Origin: Thermoleophilia bacterium
Lineage (GTDB): Bacteria > Actinomycetota > Thermoleophilia > Gaiellales > Gaiellaceae
Reading direction: 5' to 3'
Assembly: GCA_013362295.1 (NCBI GenBank)
Contig: JABFWJ010000125.1
Span: 1-35,669 of the forward strand
Length of the DNA: 35,669 nt
Positions 1-8,263 of this stretch are shown here, one piece after another. The notes beneath the pieces are model-generated. The model worked only from the letters and a program-made list of their open reading frames with translations. It was not told the origin of the DNA and ran no database searches. The position numbers were made by a program, and so were the translations under genes. Position 1 is the first letter of the stretch, and every line of letters starts with the position of its first letter.

Positions 1-2665
1 GCGCCGCGATCTCGAGCCGCACTGCGGCGCTCCGCTCGGGGTCGCGGTGCGAGCCCGTGATGAGGCGTGCGGGGCTGTCCTCGCCGACGAGATGGAGCGC
101 GACCCAGTCGGCGAGGTTCTCCGCGATCAGGTTGCCGAACCGGTGCAGCGTGTGCTCGATGTCCAGCGTCGAGCCGAGGAGTGCGCTCGCCTCGGCGAGG
201 AAGGCGAGCCGGTCGCGCCGGCGCTCGGCCGACCGGTAGAGGTGCGCGTTGTCGACGGCGACTGCGGCGCGGGCGGCGAGCTCCTGTGCGAACTGCAGGT
301 CGGCCTCGCGGTAGTGGCGGCCGGACGCTGCCGACGCGAAGGTCATTGCTCCGAGCGTGCGCTCGCGCGCGCTCAGCGGGACGATCACGGCGGACGTCAG
401 GTTCAGGCTCAGGAGCATCTCGAGATACTCGGGACGCTTCCCGAACGCCGCGCGCAGTGTCGACTCGTCGAGCTCGGTGGACAGGATGGCCTCGCCGGTC
501 CGGATGACCGCGCCGACACCCCAGTCGTCCTCGACTGACGAGGGGAACGCGGCGAACATGCGCCGTGCGAGCTCGGCACTCTCGTCGTCGAGATGCTCGA
601 TCGCCACGCGCTGGATGCCGCCGTCGGGGGCGACGAGGTCGACCGTGCACCAGTCGGCAAAGTGCGGGACCGCGAGCCTCGCGACACGCGCGAGGGTGGC
701 GTCGACGTCGAGCGACGACGCGAGCAGCGTGCTCGCCTCGCCGAGGAAGTGCAGGCGCTCCTGCGCCACGCGCTCCGCCTCGTAGAGCGCGACCTGGTTG
801 ATCGCCATCGCGATGCGGCCCGCGACCAGCTCGAGCAGCCGCGCGTCTTCCTCGACGAACTGGGCGAAGGCGATCGAGCCCGCGTGGAGGACCCCGATCA
901 CGCGGTCCTCGGCAATCAGCGGAATCGCGACGACCGAGTTGATTCCGCGCTCATGCAGCACCGGGCTGACCAGCTCGAGCTCGGACAGGTCGGGGACGAG
1001 GAGCGGCGCCCGCGTCGCGGTGACCGTCCCGGCCAGCCCCTTGCCGACCGGCACGGCAACGGCCCGCTCGAGCTCGGCTCCGAGTCCGACCGTGGAGCGC
1101 ACGTGCAGGAGCCCGTCCTCCTCGAGCAGCAGGATCGCCGCGCTGTCGGCCTCCAGCACCTCGACGATCCGGGTGAGGATCGAGCGCAGGAGATCCTCGA
1201 GGGTCGAGTGCTCGAGCGCCGCCTCCGAGACGCGAGCCAGCTTCCGCAGGGTGGACGCGGCGGCCTCGGCCTCGGTGCGGGCGGCCCGCTCGCGCTGCAG
1301 CAGCAGGCGGCGCTCGTCTTCCGCACGCTTGCGCAGCAGGAACTGGCCGAGCTGCACGCCGATCGCGGTCAGCGTCTGGAGCAACTCGCCGTCCTCGGAG
1401 AGCCGCGACGACGAGAACGCCTCGAGCACGCCGGCGACCTCGCCGTCGACGGGCACGGGGAAACCGACGCCTGAGCGGAGCCCCTCCGCAGCCGCGACGG
1501 AAGCGGTCGTCCCGACGGGAAGGTCGGACAGCCACTCCGGCGACCCCGACAGGGCCACGCGGCCCGCAAGCGTGTCCGGCGAGAGCATCGCGCGTTTCGT
1601 CATCGCGAGGAACCCGTCCAGCTGCCGGCCCGGCCTGGCCCAGGTGACGGTCGGCTGATCGGGGTCCGGGTCGGTCGACCAGTAGCAGCCGACGTCCCAG
1701 TCGAGCGTCCGGCAGATCGCCTCGAGCACCCGCGGCACCGCGTCCTCCGTCGCGTCCGACTCCGCGAGAATGCGCGTCACCGCGAGCTGCAGCTCCGTGC
1801 GTTGCTCGGCGCGCCGCCGCTCGCTGATCTCCTCGACGACGCAGCCGACGCCGAGGGCCTCGCCTTCGGGCGACAAGACCGGGTAGTAGCTCGCGAGCCA
1901 GTGCCTCGTCGCCTCTGGCGTGCTCGGCGTCCCGGAGACGACCTCGAGGGCGATCACGGGCTCACGGCTCTCGAGCACGCGCCGCGCCATCGGCTCGAGC
2001 AGGTGCGCGAGCTGCGGCACGACCTCCGCGAACGTGCGGCCGACATGGTCGGCCGCCGGGCGCTCGTTGATCTCGGCCAGCTTCTCGTTGACGCGCACGT
2101 AACGAAGCTCGCGGTCCCAGAAGCCGAGGCCGACGGGGGCCGCGCCGTAGAGCGCATCGAGCAGCGCCGTCGTGCGCTCGGCCTCGCGGTAGAGCGCCGC
2201 ATACTCGTCGGCGTTGGCACGCTGCTCGTCCGTGCGCGCGAGCTCGTCCGTCACCTCGCGGAAGAACGTGATCGTGTAGCGCACGGACCCGCTCGCGTCA
2301 CGCACGGCGAGGGCGCGCACCTCCGACACGCGGTCGGGCCCGTCGGGCCCGAGCCTGAAGCGGACGAGCATCGGCTCGGTGTCCTCGCCGGCGAGCGCGC
2401 GGCTGCCGGGCAGGCGCCCCGGCGGGAGCGGCTTCCCGTCGATGTCGAAGATCTCGAAGCGCGAGCGCGCCTCGTCCTGCGGCGCGAGGCGCATCTCCTC
2501 GGCCGACGCATAGCCGGTCAGCCGCGCGGCCTCGTCGTTGACGTAGAGTCGCTGGCCGTCGGCGCCCGCCACGACGACGCCCTCGTGCAGGTTTGCCAGG
2601 ACGACCTCGAACAGCTCGCGCGCACCGGCGAGGGCGAACGTCGAGCTCTCGGCGGTTCGACTCAA
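1..2665 (-). CDS. Multi-domain PAS/GAF sensor protein (3' end cut by window edge)
   Basis: The frame is open from a TTG at 2665 to the left edge, giving about 887 residues with the C-terminus missing. Two PAS domains come first (about 18-140 and 165-280; the first has VNDEAARLTGY, the second GFWDRELRYVRVNE). GAF-like domains follow at about 291-445, 483-625 and 651-808, and a fourth starts near 825. Arg/Glu-rich helical linkers separate them (for example 445-470). There is no membrane helix or signal peptide, so it should be cytoplasmic and bind small ligands or other signals. In actinobacteria such arrays usually end in a PP2C/SpoIIE phosphatase, histidine kinase or GGDEF output, but that part lies outside the window. 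The TTG start is chosen because no in-frame ATG or GTG precedes the first PAS domain and a G-rich stretch (GGGGGGTG) lies just upstream. The domain reading is firm; the start and output are not. Confidence 0.85.
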   Translation of the reverse strand, partial: MSRTAESSTFALAGARELFEVVLANLHEGVVVAGADGQRLYVNDEAARLTGYASAEEMRLAPQDEARSRFEIFDIDGKPLPPGRLPGSRALAGEDTEPMLVRFRLGPDGPDRVSEVRALAVRDASGSVRYTITFFREVTDELARTDEQRANADEYAALYREAERTTALLDALYGAAPVGLGFWDRELRYVRVNEKLAEINERPAADHVGRTFAEVVPQLAHLLEPMARRVLESREPVIALEVVSGTPSTPEATRHWLASYYPVLSPEGEALGVGCVVEEISERRRAEQRTELQLAVTRILAESDATEDAVPRVLEAICRTLDWDVGCYWSTDPDPDQPTVTWARPGRQLDGFLAMTKRAMLSPDTLAGRVALSGSPEWLSDLPVGTTASVAAAEGLRSGVGFPVPVDGEVAGVLEAFSSSRLSEDGELLQTLTAIGVQLGQFLLRKRAEDERRLLLQRERAARTEAEAAASTLRKLARVSEAALEHSTLEDLLRSILTRIVEVLEADSAAILLLEEDGLLHVRSTVGLGAELERAVAVPVGKGLAGTVTATRAPLLVPDLSELELVSPVLHERGINSVVAIPLIAEDRVIGVLHAGSIAFAQFVEEDARLLELVAGRIAMAINQVALYEAERVAQERLHFLGEASTLLASSLDVDATLARVARLAVPHFADWCTVDLVAPDGGIQRVAIEHLDDESAELARRMFAAFPSSVEDDWGVGAVIRTGEAILSTELDESTLRAAFGKRPEYLEMLLSLNLTSAVIVPLSARERTLGAMTFASAASGRHYREADLQFAQELAARAAVAVDNAHLYRSAERRRDRLAFLAEASALLGSTLDIEHTLHRFGNLIAENLADWVALHLVGEDSPARLITGSHRDPERSAAVRLEIAA

Positions 2666-2738
2666 GACACCCCCCGCGGCAGGTAGACGATCTCCGCGCT
2701 CAGGGTACTGCTGAAGACCCGAGTCGCCTAGGAGGAAT

Positions 2739-3506
2739 TCAGGGCGAGACCTGGTTCTCCACGTCGAGCACGAGAATCGCGTCGCCGTCGGGAAGCGGCT
2801 CGAAGTGCGCCGGGAACGTGTTCGAGAGCGTGAGGGCGTCGATCACCGGCGCCTCCACCGCGTCCTTGGCGTCGGCGGCCGGCGCCGCCGCGAGCGGCAG
2901 GGTGTCCCGCAACGGGTGCCTGAGCTCGGGGATCAGATCGTCCTTGCGCAGGAAGACCGCGCTCGTCCCGCCCGACTTCACCGACTGGACGAGCGAGACG
3001 ACCTGGTCGACGCCCTTCAGGTACTTGAACGAGTAGAGCGAGAGCTCGAGCGCCGCGCGGCGCAGGGCACGCTCGCGCTCCGGGGTGCTCTCCCCCTGCA
3101 CCCCGCAGTTGGTCTGCAGGCCGCAGAAGGCGTAGATGAGGGTCTTGTCGGTGCCGTACATGCCGATGTACGGGTCGATCTGGCCGCCGGAGCTGAGCCT
3201 GCGCACGCCGATCGCCTCGAGCCTCAAGCCCTGCACCTGCGCACCGTGCGGCTGGACCGCGACGAGCTGCACGCCGTTCGCGCCCCGGTACTGCGAGGCG
3301 ACGCGCAGGCTGATCTCGCGCGCGCCGGGCAGGCCCTGCGTATCCGGCTTCCACGCCGACCAGACGATCGGCTTCGAGTGGTTCGGCCGGACGATCAGCA
3401 CGACGAACCCCGCGACGGAGATCCAGAAGGCGAGTGCGAGCACGCCGTAGGCGAGCCGGAACATGTGCTTCTGGCCTTCCGGCCGTTCGCTCAGAGGCGC
3501 GGCCAT
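2739..3506 (-). CDS. Membrane-anchored protein of unknown function, coupled to the FtsH-like protease
   Basis: 255 residues. After a short basic start there is one strong membrane helix at about 18-43 (LAYGVLALAFWISVAGFVVL), then a hydrophilic domain of about 210 residues predicted to face outward. I do not recognise the domain. It has two cysteines in the FCGLQTNCG stretch that could pair, and an Ala-rich linker near residue 205. The ATG lies inside the 3' end of the upstream FtsH-like gene (16-base overlap) and has a good Shine-Dalgarno, AAGGA six bases before it, so translation is probably coupled. A second ATG at 3464 would avoid the overlap. The position suggests a substrate adaptor, regulator or extracytoplasmic partner of the protease, as HflK/HflC are for FtsH, but there is no sequence likeness to those. 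It could also be unrelated. Confidence 0.75.
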   Translation of the reverse strand: MAAPLSERPEGQKHMFRLAYGVLALAFWISVAGFVVLIVRPNHSKPIVWSAWKPDTQGLPGAREISLRVASQYRGANGVQLVAVQPHGAQVQGLRLEAIGVRRLSSGGQIDPYIGMYGTDKTLIYAFCGLQTNCGVQGESTPERERALRRAALELSLYSFKYLKGVDQVVSLVQSVKSGGTSAVFLRKDDLIPELRHPLRDTLPLAAAPAADAKDAVEAPVIDALTLSNTFPAHFEPLPDGDAILVLDVENQVSP

Positions 3507-5812
3507 GCCTCGTCCTTCGTCAGGTCGAGCTCCGGCAGTGCGATCTTCTGGGCATCGAGCAGCCGGACGACGTCGTCTCCGTACAGCTCACGCTTCTCGA
3601 CGAGCTCGTCGGCGACTCGCGCGACCGCGTCGCGGTTCGCCTCCATCAGGTGGTGCGCGGCGAGATATGCCTGGCCGAGCAGCTGCTCGACCATCTGGCG
3701 CTGGCTCGGGTCGTGCAGCACTGCGGACTCCGCGCTCCCCGCGTGCGTGCGGTTCACGATCTGCGTGCCGATCCGCTGGAAGCGCTTCATCACGCGTTCG
3801 CGCGCCTCGTCCTCCGACTCGTCGTCACAACGGAGCTCCATGTGCTCGGGCGCCATCCCACACGCGCCGACCATCCACGCGGCGCGGTCCGTCGCCGCCT
3901 GCACGTCGCCGCCGACACCGGTCGAGTTCTCGCCGTAGAACACACGCTCGGCCGCCATCGCCCCGAGCGCCCAGATCAACCGCGCCATCTCCTCGCTGCG
4001 CCACGACGAGAAGCGCTCCTCCTTCTGCAACGCCATGTGGTGGCCCAGCGAACCGCCGCGCCTGCGAATCGACAGGCGGGTCGACTCCGCCCCCTTCAGG
4101 TACGCATGCGCAGCGAGCGCGTGTCCGGCCTCGTGGATCGCGACCGCGCGTGTCTCGTCGGGCACGTACTCGATGTCGATCGCGGTGCCGGACTCGACCG
4201 TCGTCATCGCGTTCACGATGTCCTCCCAGCCGAACGCCTCGCGCCCCGTGTGGTGAGCGACCGTCAGCGCCATCGAGCAGACCTGTTCGATCATCGCGGG
4301 CGAATAGCCCATGGTCATGCGGTCAAGCTCGTCGCGGCGTTCGGGCCGGTCCAGGTCCACGACGTGGGAGACGCGGCCGAGGTAGAGGTCGAAGATGTCC
4401 AACCGGTCGCTCTTCGTGGGCGTGCGGAACCAGACGTGACGGCCCATGCGGCCCGGCCGAGTGAGCGCAGGATCGAGCTGCTCGATCGGGACGTTCGTCG
4501 CGCCGATGAAGTAGATCTGCTCGTTCCGCGGGCGCGGCGGTGGCAGCCGAAGCCGGCGGCCCTTCACGCGGGGCGGGACGAAGTAGAGCGCGTCGAGCAG
4601 TGTGTTGACGCCGTTCGTGAGCACGCGCTTCCCGAGCGGCGGACTGTCCAGGCCGTCCATGACGACGAGCAGCTGGTTGAGCGCCATCTGGCCGCTGCCG
4701 CCGCCGAACACGCTGCCGCCCGGCACCTGGTTGACGATGCGCACGAATCGCGACGGCTCGGGGCGCTCGGGTGCGCGCAGCTCGAACTGCTTCTCGCGCC
4801 AGGCCCGCGTCTCCAGCACGAGGTCGCCGGACGGCTCGAACGTCGGCTCCCGGAACGAGGGCAGGCTGTCGCCGAGCGTGCTGCGCCGCCTGCCGACCGC
4901 GTCGATCTCGTCGATGAAGACGATGCACTGCCCGCCCCACTTGCGCGCGAGCCGCTTCGCCTTGCGTGCGAGGTAGCGGACGAGGATCGAGTCGAGTCCG
5001 ATGAACGTCTGCGCGAAGCCGGAGCCCGGGATGGTGACGAACGGCGAGTTGAAGCCGGTCGCGATCGCCTTCGCGAGCATCGTCTTGCCGGTGCCCGGCG
5101 CGCCGAGAAAGAGCAGGCCGCGCTCGCGCTTGCCGCCCGCGCGCTCGAACCGCTCGCCGGACTGCCAGAGCGTGACGATCCGGCGGATCTCTTCCTTCGC
5201 CTCGGCCTGGCCGCGTACGTGCTCGAGCTTCACGCCCCATTCCGCGTCGCCGGGCTGGTAGCCGCGGATCTGCGAGATGCCCATCGCGAGCATCGGGCCC
5301 ATGAAGATCAGGAAGTTGAAGAGGAAGAAGAACGGCAGCGAGATGAACGTGCCGAACGAGTTCGGGCTCCAGAGATGGCTGAGGCCGTGCCACAGGGAGC
5401 CTGCCGTCTCGCCCCAGCTGAGCCCGTGCCCGAAAAAGTCGAGCACGATCCAGAGCAGCGTGACGAGGACGAGCACGAAGCGCACGAGCTTCCAGACCAT
5501 GCGCCAGAAGGCGACACGCCGCCGGGCGACGATGTCGTCGTCGCGCAGCTCCACGCTCTCTTCGCCGAAGAGGCTCGGCGTCTCGAGGACCCGGCGGAAC
5601 GCGAGGTCGACGAGCCCGCGGAAGCCGGCCACCTCGATCACCGTCAGCAGCAGCGCGTACCGCAGCGCGAGCCCTTGGCGGTTGTGCAGCCACACGAAGA
5701 CGGCAGGCGACGTGAGCACGGCGACGAACGTGGCGGCTCGCGTCAACGACCGCCACTGCGCGGTCAGATTGGGTGTCGGTCTGCGAGGAGCTGCGCTTGC
5801 GTCGGTCGTCAT
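3491..5812 (-). CDS. FtsH-like membrane AAA+ zinc metalloprotease with an enlarged ATPase domain
   Basis: 773 residues. Three hydrophobic segments (about 28-43, 106-128, 157-180) anchor it in the membrane. The AAA+ module has Walker A GAPGTGKT (237-244), Walker B IVFIDEID (297-304), the sensor segment GATNVP (437-442) and the LDPALTRPGRMGR arginine-finger region (446-458). The M41 peptidase follows, with zinc-binding HEAGH at 560-564 and a candidate third ligand Asp636 in GVGGDVQAAT. All catalytic residues are present, so it should be an ATP-driven protease for membrane and soluble proteins. It differs from housekeeping FtsH by about 80 extra residues between Walker B and the sensor segment, an unusual N-terminal region, and a total length over 770 (usual 600-650). 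It is probably a second, divergent FtsH-family member. The ATG is preceded by a -10 box six bases away and no Shine-Dalgarno. The next gene overlaps its end. Confidence 0.9.
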   Translation of the reverse strand: MTTDASAAPRRPTPNLTAQWRSLTRAATFVAVLTSPAVFVWLHNRQGLALRYALLLTVIEVAGFRGLVDLAFRRVLETPSLFGEESVELRDDDIVARRRVAFWRMVWKLVRFVLVLVTLLWIVLDFFGHGLSWGETAGSLWHGLSHLWSPNSFGTFISLPFFFLFNFLIFMGPMLAMGISQIRGYQPGDAEWGVKLEHVRGQAEAKEEIRRIVTLWQSGERFERAGGKRERGLLFLGAPGTGKTMLAKAIATGFNSPFVTIPGSGFAQTFIGLDSILVRYLARKAKRLARKWGGQCIVFIDEIDAVGRRRSTLGDSLPSFREPTFEPSGDLVLETRAWREKQFELRAPERPEPSRFVRIVNQVPGGSVFGGGSGQMALNQLLVVMDGLDSPPLGKRVLTNGVNTLLDALYFVPPRVKGRRLRLPPPRPRNEQIYFIGATNVPIEQLDPALTRPGRMGRHVWFRTPTKSDRLDIFDLYLGRVSHVVDLDRPERRDELDRMTMGYSPAMIEQVCSMALTVAHHTGREAFGWEDIVNAMTTVESGTAIDIEYVPDETRAVAIHEAGHALAAHAYLKGAESTRLSIRRRGGSLGHHMALQKEERFSSWRSEEMARLIWALGAMAAERVFYGENSTGVGGDVQAATDRAAWMVGACGMAPEHMELRCDDESEDEARERVMKRFQRIGTQIVNRTHAGSAESAVLHDPSQRQMVEQLLGQAYLAAHHLMEANRDAVARVADELVEKRELYGDDVVRLLDAQKIALPELDLTKDEAWPRL

Positions 5813-5818
5813 TGACAG

Positions 5819-5824
5819 AGACTA
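5819..5824 (-). promoter_or_regulatory. -10 box (TAGTCT) of a predicted leaderless promoter for the FtsH-like gene
   Basis: On the minus strand TAGTCT is followed by six bases (CTGTCA) and then the ATG at 5812. Transcription would start at or beside the start codon. No Shine-Dalgarno is present and no clear -35 is seen. Inferred from spacing only. Confidence 0.5.
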
Positions 5825-5855
5825 GGTAGTCCCCGTTGTCTTTCGTGTTAAGCCT

Positions 5856-6875
5856 ATGACCGGTTTTACGACGCAGGAAATGGCGCGCGCCCGCAGTTAT
5901 CACCGCCCGCGCTACGTCGCGCTCCTGCTCGACCTCGTCCTGTCTGCGGCGGTGCTCGGCCTCCTCACGCAGCTGTCGCTGCCGCTCCTCGCCGCCCCGC
6001 CGGCGATCGGCACGATCGCCGCCGCGGCGCGCTTGCCGGTCGCGTGGTGGCGCTACCACCACGACCGCGCGGGGGGCTTCGCGACGCAGTCGCCGCAGGG
6101 CTGGGCGGTCGACCGCGGAAAGGAGATCGTGATCGACGCACTGCTCCTGCTGGTCGCGCTCGCGCCGCTCTTCTGGCTCGCACGGCGGTTCCCGCACGGC
6201 TGGGTCTGGCCGACCGCGATCGGCGCCGCGCTGCTCGTGTTCCTGCTCGGCTTCCTCGCACCGGTGGTGCTCGAGCCCGTGTTCAATCGCTTCAGGCCGC
6301 TCGAAGACGAGGCGCTCGCGCGGCGCCTCCACGCGCTCGCCGCGCAGGCGGGCGCACCGGTGCGCGCCATCCTCGTCGCGGACGCGAGCCGCCGGACGAC
6401 CAAGACGAACGCCTACGTCTCCGGCATCGGCAAGACGCGACGCGTCGTTCTCTGGGACACGCTGCTCGCGACGCCCGAGGAGCAGGTCGCGGTCGTCCTC
6501 GCCCACGAGCTCGGCCACCGGGTGCGCCGCCACGTCGCGGTGTTGACCGCGCTCGCGATGGCGGGCGCCGCCGGGTTCGTGATCGTGCTGCGCCTGCTCC
6601 GGCCGCATCCCGTGCCCCGCGACACGGCGTTCATCCTCCTGCTCGGGCTCGCGCTGGAGCTCGCCCTGCTCCCGGCCGGCAGCGCGCTCGCGCGCCGGTT
6701 CGAACGCGTCGCGGACCGCTTCTCGCTCGATCTGACGGGCGACCGGGCGGCCTACCGGGCGCTCCATCACGATCTCGCGACGACGAATCTCAGCGATCTC
6801 TCCCCGCCGAAATGGCTCTACTACTGGATGTTTTCGCATCCGACAGCGCCGGAGCGTCTCTCTGACGCCTCCTAG
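5856..6875 (+). CDS. M48-family membrane metallopeptidase (Ste24/HtpX-like)
   Basis: 339 residues. Several hydrophobic helices precede the catalytic part (about 20-60, 92-110, 118-140), and two more follow the active site (about 228-247 and 256-276). The zinc motif is HELGH (217-221). The third ligand is Glu283 in RRFERVADRFSLDLTG, the M48 E-x3-D signature. NAYVSGIGKTRRVVLWDTLL (185-204) and SHPTAPERL near the end are hallmarks of the Ste24 (CAAX prenyl protease 1) branch. Bacteria do not generally prenylate CAAX proteins, so the likely role is cleavage of membrane or misfolded proteins at the cytoplasmic face. It is divergent from the FtsH-like protease with 43 bases between the ATGs, suggesting shared membrane quality control. 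A second ATG at 5880 is possible; no Shine-Dalgarno decides. Confidence 0.9.
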   Translation: MTGFTTQEMARARSYHRPRYVALLLDLVLSAAVLGLLTQLSLPLLAAPPAIGTIAAAARLPVAWWRYHHDRAGGFATQSPQGWAVDRGKEIVIDALLLLVALAPLFWLARRFPHGWVWPTAIGAALLVFLLGFLAPVVLEPVFNRFRPLEDEALARRLHALAAQAGAPVRAILVADASRRTTKTNAYVSGIGKTRRVVLWDTLLATPEEQVAVVLAHELGHRVRRHVAVLTALAMAGAAGFVIVLRLLRPHPVPRDTAFILLLGLALELALLPAGSALARRFERVADRFSLDLTGDRAAYRALHHDLATTNLSDLSPPKWLYYWMFSHPTAPERLSDAS

Positions 6876-6890
6876 ATGCTCGATAGACGC

Positions 6891-6919
6891 TTGACAGACA
6901 CCAGTGGTGATGTCATAGT
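6891..6919 (+). promoter_or_regulatory. Promoter with palindromic spacer ahead of the ribbon-helix-helix gene
   Basis: A perfect -35 TTGACA (6891-6896), a 17-base spacer and -10 CATAGT (6914-6919) stand nine bases before the ATG at 6929. This is the best sigma-70-type promoter in the window and predicts a leaderless or nearly leaderless mRNA. The spacer holds the perfect 11-base palindrome CACCAGTGGTG (6899-6909), framed by TGACA (6892-6896) and TGTCA (6911-6915). A protein bound there would block polymerase. TGTCAT also repeats at 6911 and 6922, 11 bases apart. The likely binder is the RHH protein encoded just downstream (inference). Confidence 0.6.
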
Positions 6920-6928
6920 GCTGTCATC

Positions 6929-7381
6929 ATGAATCTGACGATCGTGCTCGAGGGAATCCAGGAGGACCTGCAGGGGCTCGCCGAGCTCGGCGACGAGCGC
7001 TCGGCCCAGATCGCCCGGCGCCTCAGCGAGGCGCTGACCTCGAACCTGCGGCTGAAGCTGTTCGACCTGCTCTCGCAGGCCGCCGTGGAGCTCTCGTCCA
7101 AGTTGCCCTCCGGCCACATCGAGGTCCGCCTCGCCGGCCAGGAGCCCGAGCTCGTGTTCGTCGACACGTCCGGCGATGCCGCCGGCGCGGCGACGGGTGA
7201 GGAGCTCTCGGCGCGCATCAGTCTGCGCCTGCCGGAGTCGCTCAAGACCGCGGTCGAGAAGGCCTCGGCGCGCGAGGGCATCTCCACGAACGCGTGGCTC
7301 GTGCGAGCAATCGCGCGGGCGACCGAATCGCGCCCCGTGCACGTCAGCGGCAAGCGCCTGTCGGGCTACGCCCAGAGTTAG
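6929..7381 (+). CDS. Ribbon-helix-helix (HicB/CopG/Arc-like) protein, probable regulator
   Basis: 150 residues. The C-terminal part (about 93-133) is a ribbon-helix-helix fold: ARISLRLPESLKTAVEKASA for the strand and first helix, then REGISTNAWLVRAIARATE for the turn and second helix, as in HicB/CopG/Arc DNA-binding proteins. The first 90 residues are largely helical with an unusual long N-terminal region (IQEDLQGLAELGDERSAQIA), so it may dimerise through them. It likely binds DNA as a dimer, perhaps its own promoter, whose spacer is palindromic. Automated annotation may call it a HicB-type antitoxin, but no toxin-like gene is adjacent; the next gene is a DUF4097 protein whose Shine-Dalgarno overlaps this stop codon. 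It starts at an ATG without Shine-Dalgarno, nine bases after a -10 box. The fold is fairly certain; the target is inferred. Confidence 0.8.
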   Translation: MNLTIVLEGIQEDLQGLAELGDERSAQIARRLSEALTSNLRLKLFDLLSQAAVELSSKLPSGHIEVRLAGQEPELVFVDTSGDAAGAATGEELSARISLRLPESLKTAVEKASAREGISTNAWLVRAIARATESRPVHVSGKRLSGYAQS

Positions 7382-7390
7382 GAGGAAACG

Positions 7391-8263
7391 ATGCAGAAGG
7401 CATTCGACGTCGACGGCCCGGCAGAGATCGACGTCCGGCTTGCGTCCGGCGACATCGAGGTCGACCCGTCGCTCGAGGGCCGCATCGAGCTCGAGCTCGT
7501 CGCGCACGACGAGGAGTCGCAACGGCTCGTCGACGAGGCGCGGATCGAGCTGCACGAGCACCACGGCCGCCCGCAGCTGATCGTCGACGTGCCGCACAAG
7601 AGCCGCGGCTTCAGCTTCTCGATCGTGTTCGGACGGTCGGGCATCTCGTGCCGCATCCGCTGCCCCCGCGGCTCGCTCGTCTCGGTGCGGTCGAAGTCGG
7701 CCGATCTCCGGGTGAGCGGAACGATCGGCGGGCTGAACGTGACGACCGCGTCCGGCGACGTCGAGGCGACGATGGTCGAGGGTGGCGTCAACGTGAAGAG
7801 CGCGAGCGGGGACGTCAACGTCCGCGAGATCCGCGGCGGCGTCAACGTCCAGACGGCGTCGGGCGACATCGAGCTCGACATCGCGCACGGCCCCGTCAAC
7901 GTCCAGACGGCGTCCGGCGACCTTGCGATCGGCGAGGCGTACGACAACGTCAGCGCCAACACCGTCAGCGGCGACCAGCAGCACGGCGCCGTCATGCGGG
8001 GAAACGTCGCCGCGCACTCCGTCTCCGGTGATGTCCGGATCGGTGTGCGCCGCGGCTCGAAGGTCTATCTCGACTGCAACACCGTCAGCGGGGACACGAG
8101 CTCCGAGCTCGAGCTGACCACCGAGGCCCCCGCCGGCGACGGACCGCTCGTCGAGGTCCGGGCGAAGACCGTCTCCGGCGACATCACGATCACGCGGGCG
8201 CCCGCGCCGCAGAGCACGCCGCCCGCCCACGACTCCAATTCGGTGCAGGAGGTGCACTCATGA
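7391..8263 (+). CDS. DUF4097-family beta-strand repeat protein
   Basis: 290 residues built of repeats ending in (T/S)(A/V)SGD. SGD occurs nine times (near residues 19, 121, 139, 157, 175, 193, 212, 233 and 262), with an 18-residue period through the middle, as expected for a right-handed parallel beta-helix. The first 110 residues are a less regular beta region. No signal peptide or membrane helix is present, so it is probably cytoplasmic or on the inner face of the membrane. DUF4097/DUF4098 proteins (related to LiaG and YvlB of Bacillus) are often linked to cell-envelope stress operons, but their biochemical role is unknown. The Shine-Dalgarno AGGAGG overlaps the previous stop codon and the next ORF starts at an ATGA overlap, so the three genes form one coupled operon. 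Confidence 0.88.
   Translation: MQKAFDVDGPAEIDVRLASGDIEVDPSLEGRIELELVAHDEESQRLVDEARIELHEHHGRPQLIVDVPHKSRGFSFSIVFGRSGISCRIRCPRGSLVSVRSKSADLRVSGTIGGLNVTTASGDVEATMVEGGVNVKSASGDVNVREIRGGVNVQTASGDIELDIAHGPVNVQTASGDLAIGEAYDNVSANTVSGDQQHGAVMRGNVAAHSVSGDVRIGVRRGSKVYLDCNTVSGDTSSELELTTEAPAGDGPLVEVRAKTVSGDITITRAPAPQSTPPAHDSNSVQEVHS
7841..7921 (+). repeat. 54-base direct repeat within the DUF4097 gene
   Basis: A 27-base stretch at 7841-7867 recurs at 7895-7921 with one mismatch, a 54-base (18-codon) period. It encodes two near-identical VNVQTASGD turns. Near identity at DNA level suggests recent duplication of a repeat unit. Confidence 0.8.

Noticed and set aside
3434..5815. 793-codon open frame on the plus strand, antisense to the FtsH-like gene
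   Set aside because: High GC leaves long chance frames. The translation is Arg/Glu-rich low-complexity with no domain, while the minus strand has all AAA+ and protease motifs.
4323..6839. 838-codon minus-strand frame spanning FtsH-like and M48 genes
   Set aside because: It crosses a divergent promoter region and is frame-shifted from the real FtsH-like gene; composition is Arg/Ala-rich without motifs.
6929..7381. Toxin-antitoxin module based on the HicB-like protein
   Set aside because: No HicA- or RelE-like toxin lies next to it. The partner is a DUF4097 protein, so antitoxin function is not supported.
7751..8182. CRISPR-like repeat array
   Set aside because: The repeats are in frame, 54 bases apart and encode a beta-helix; spacers are not unique unrelated sequences.
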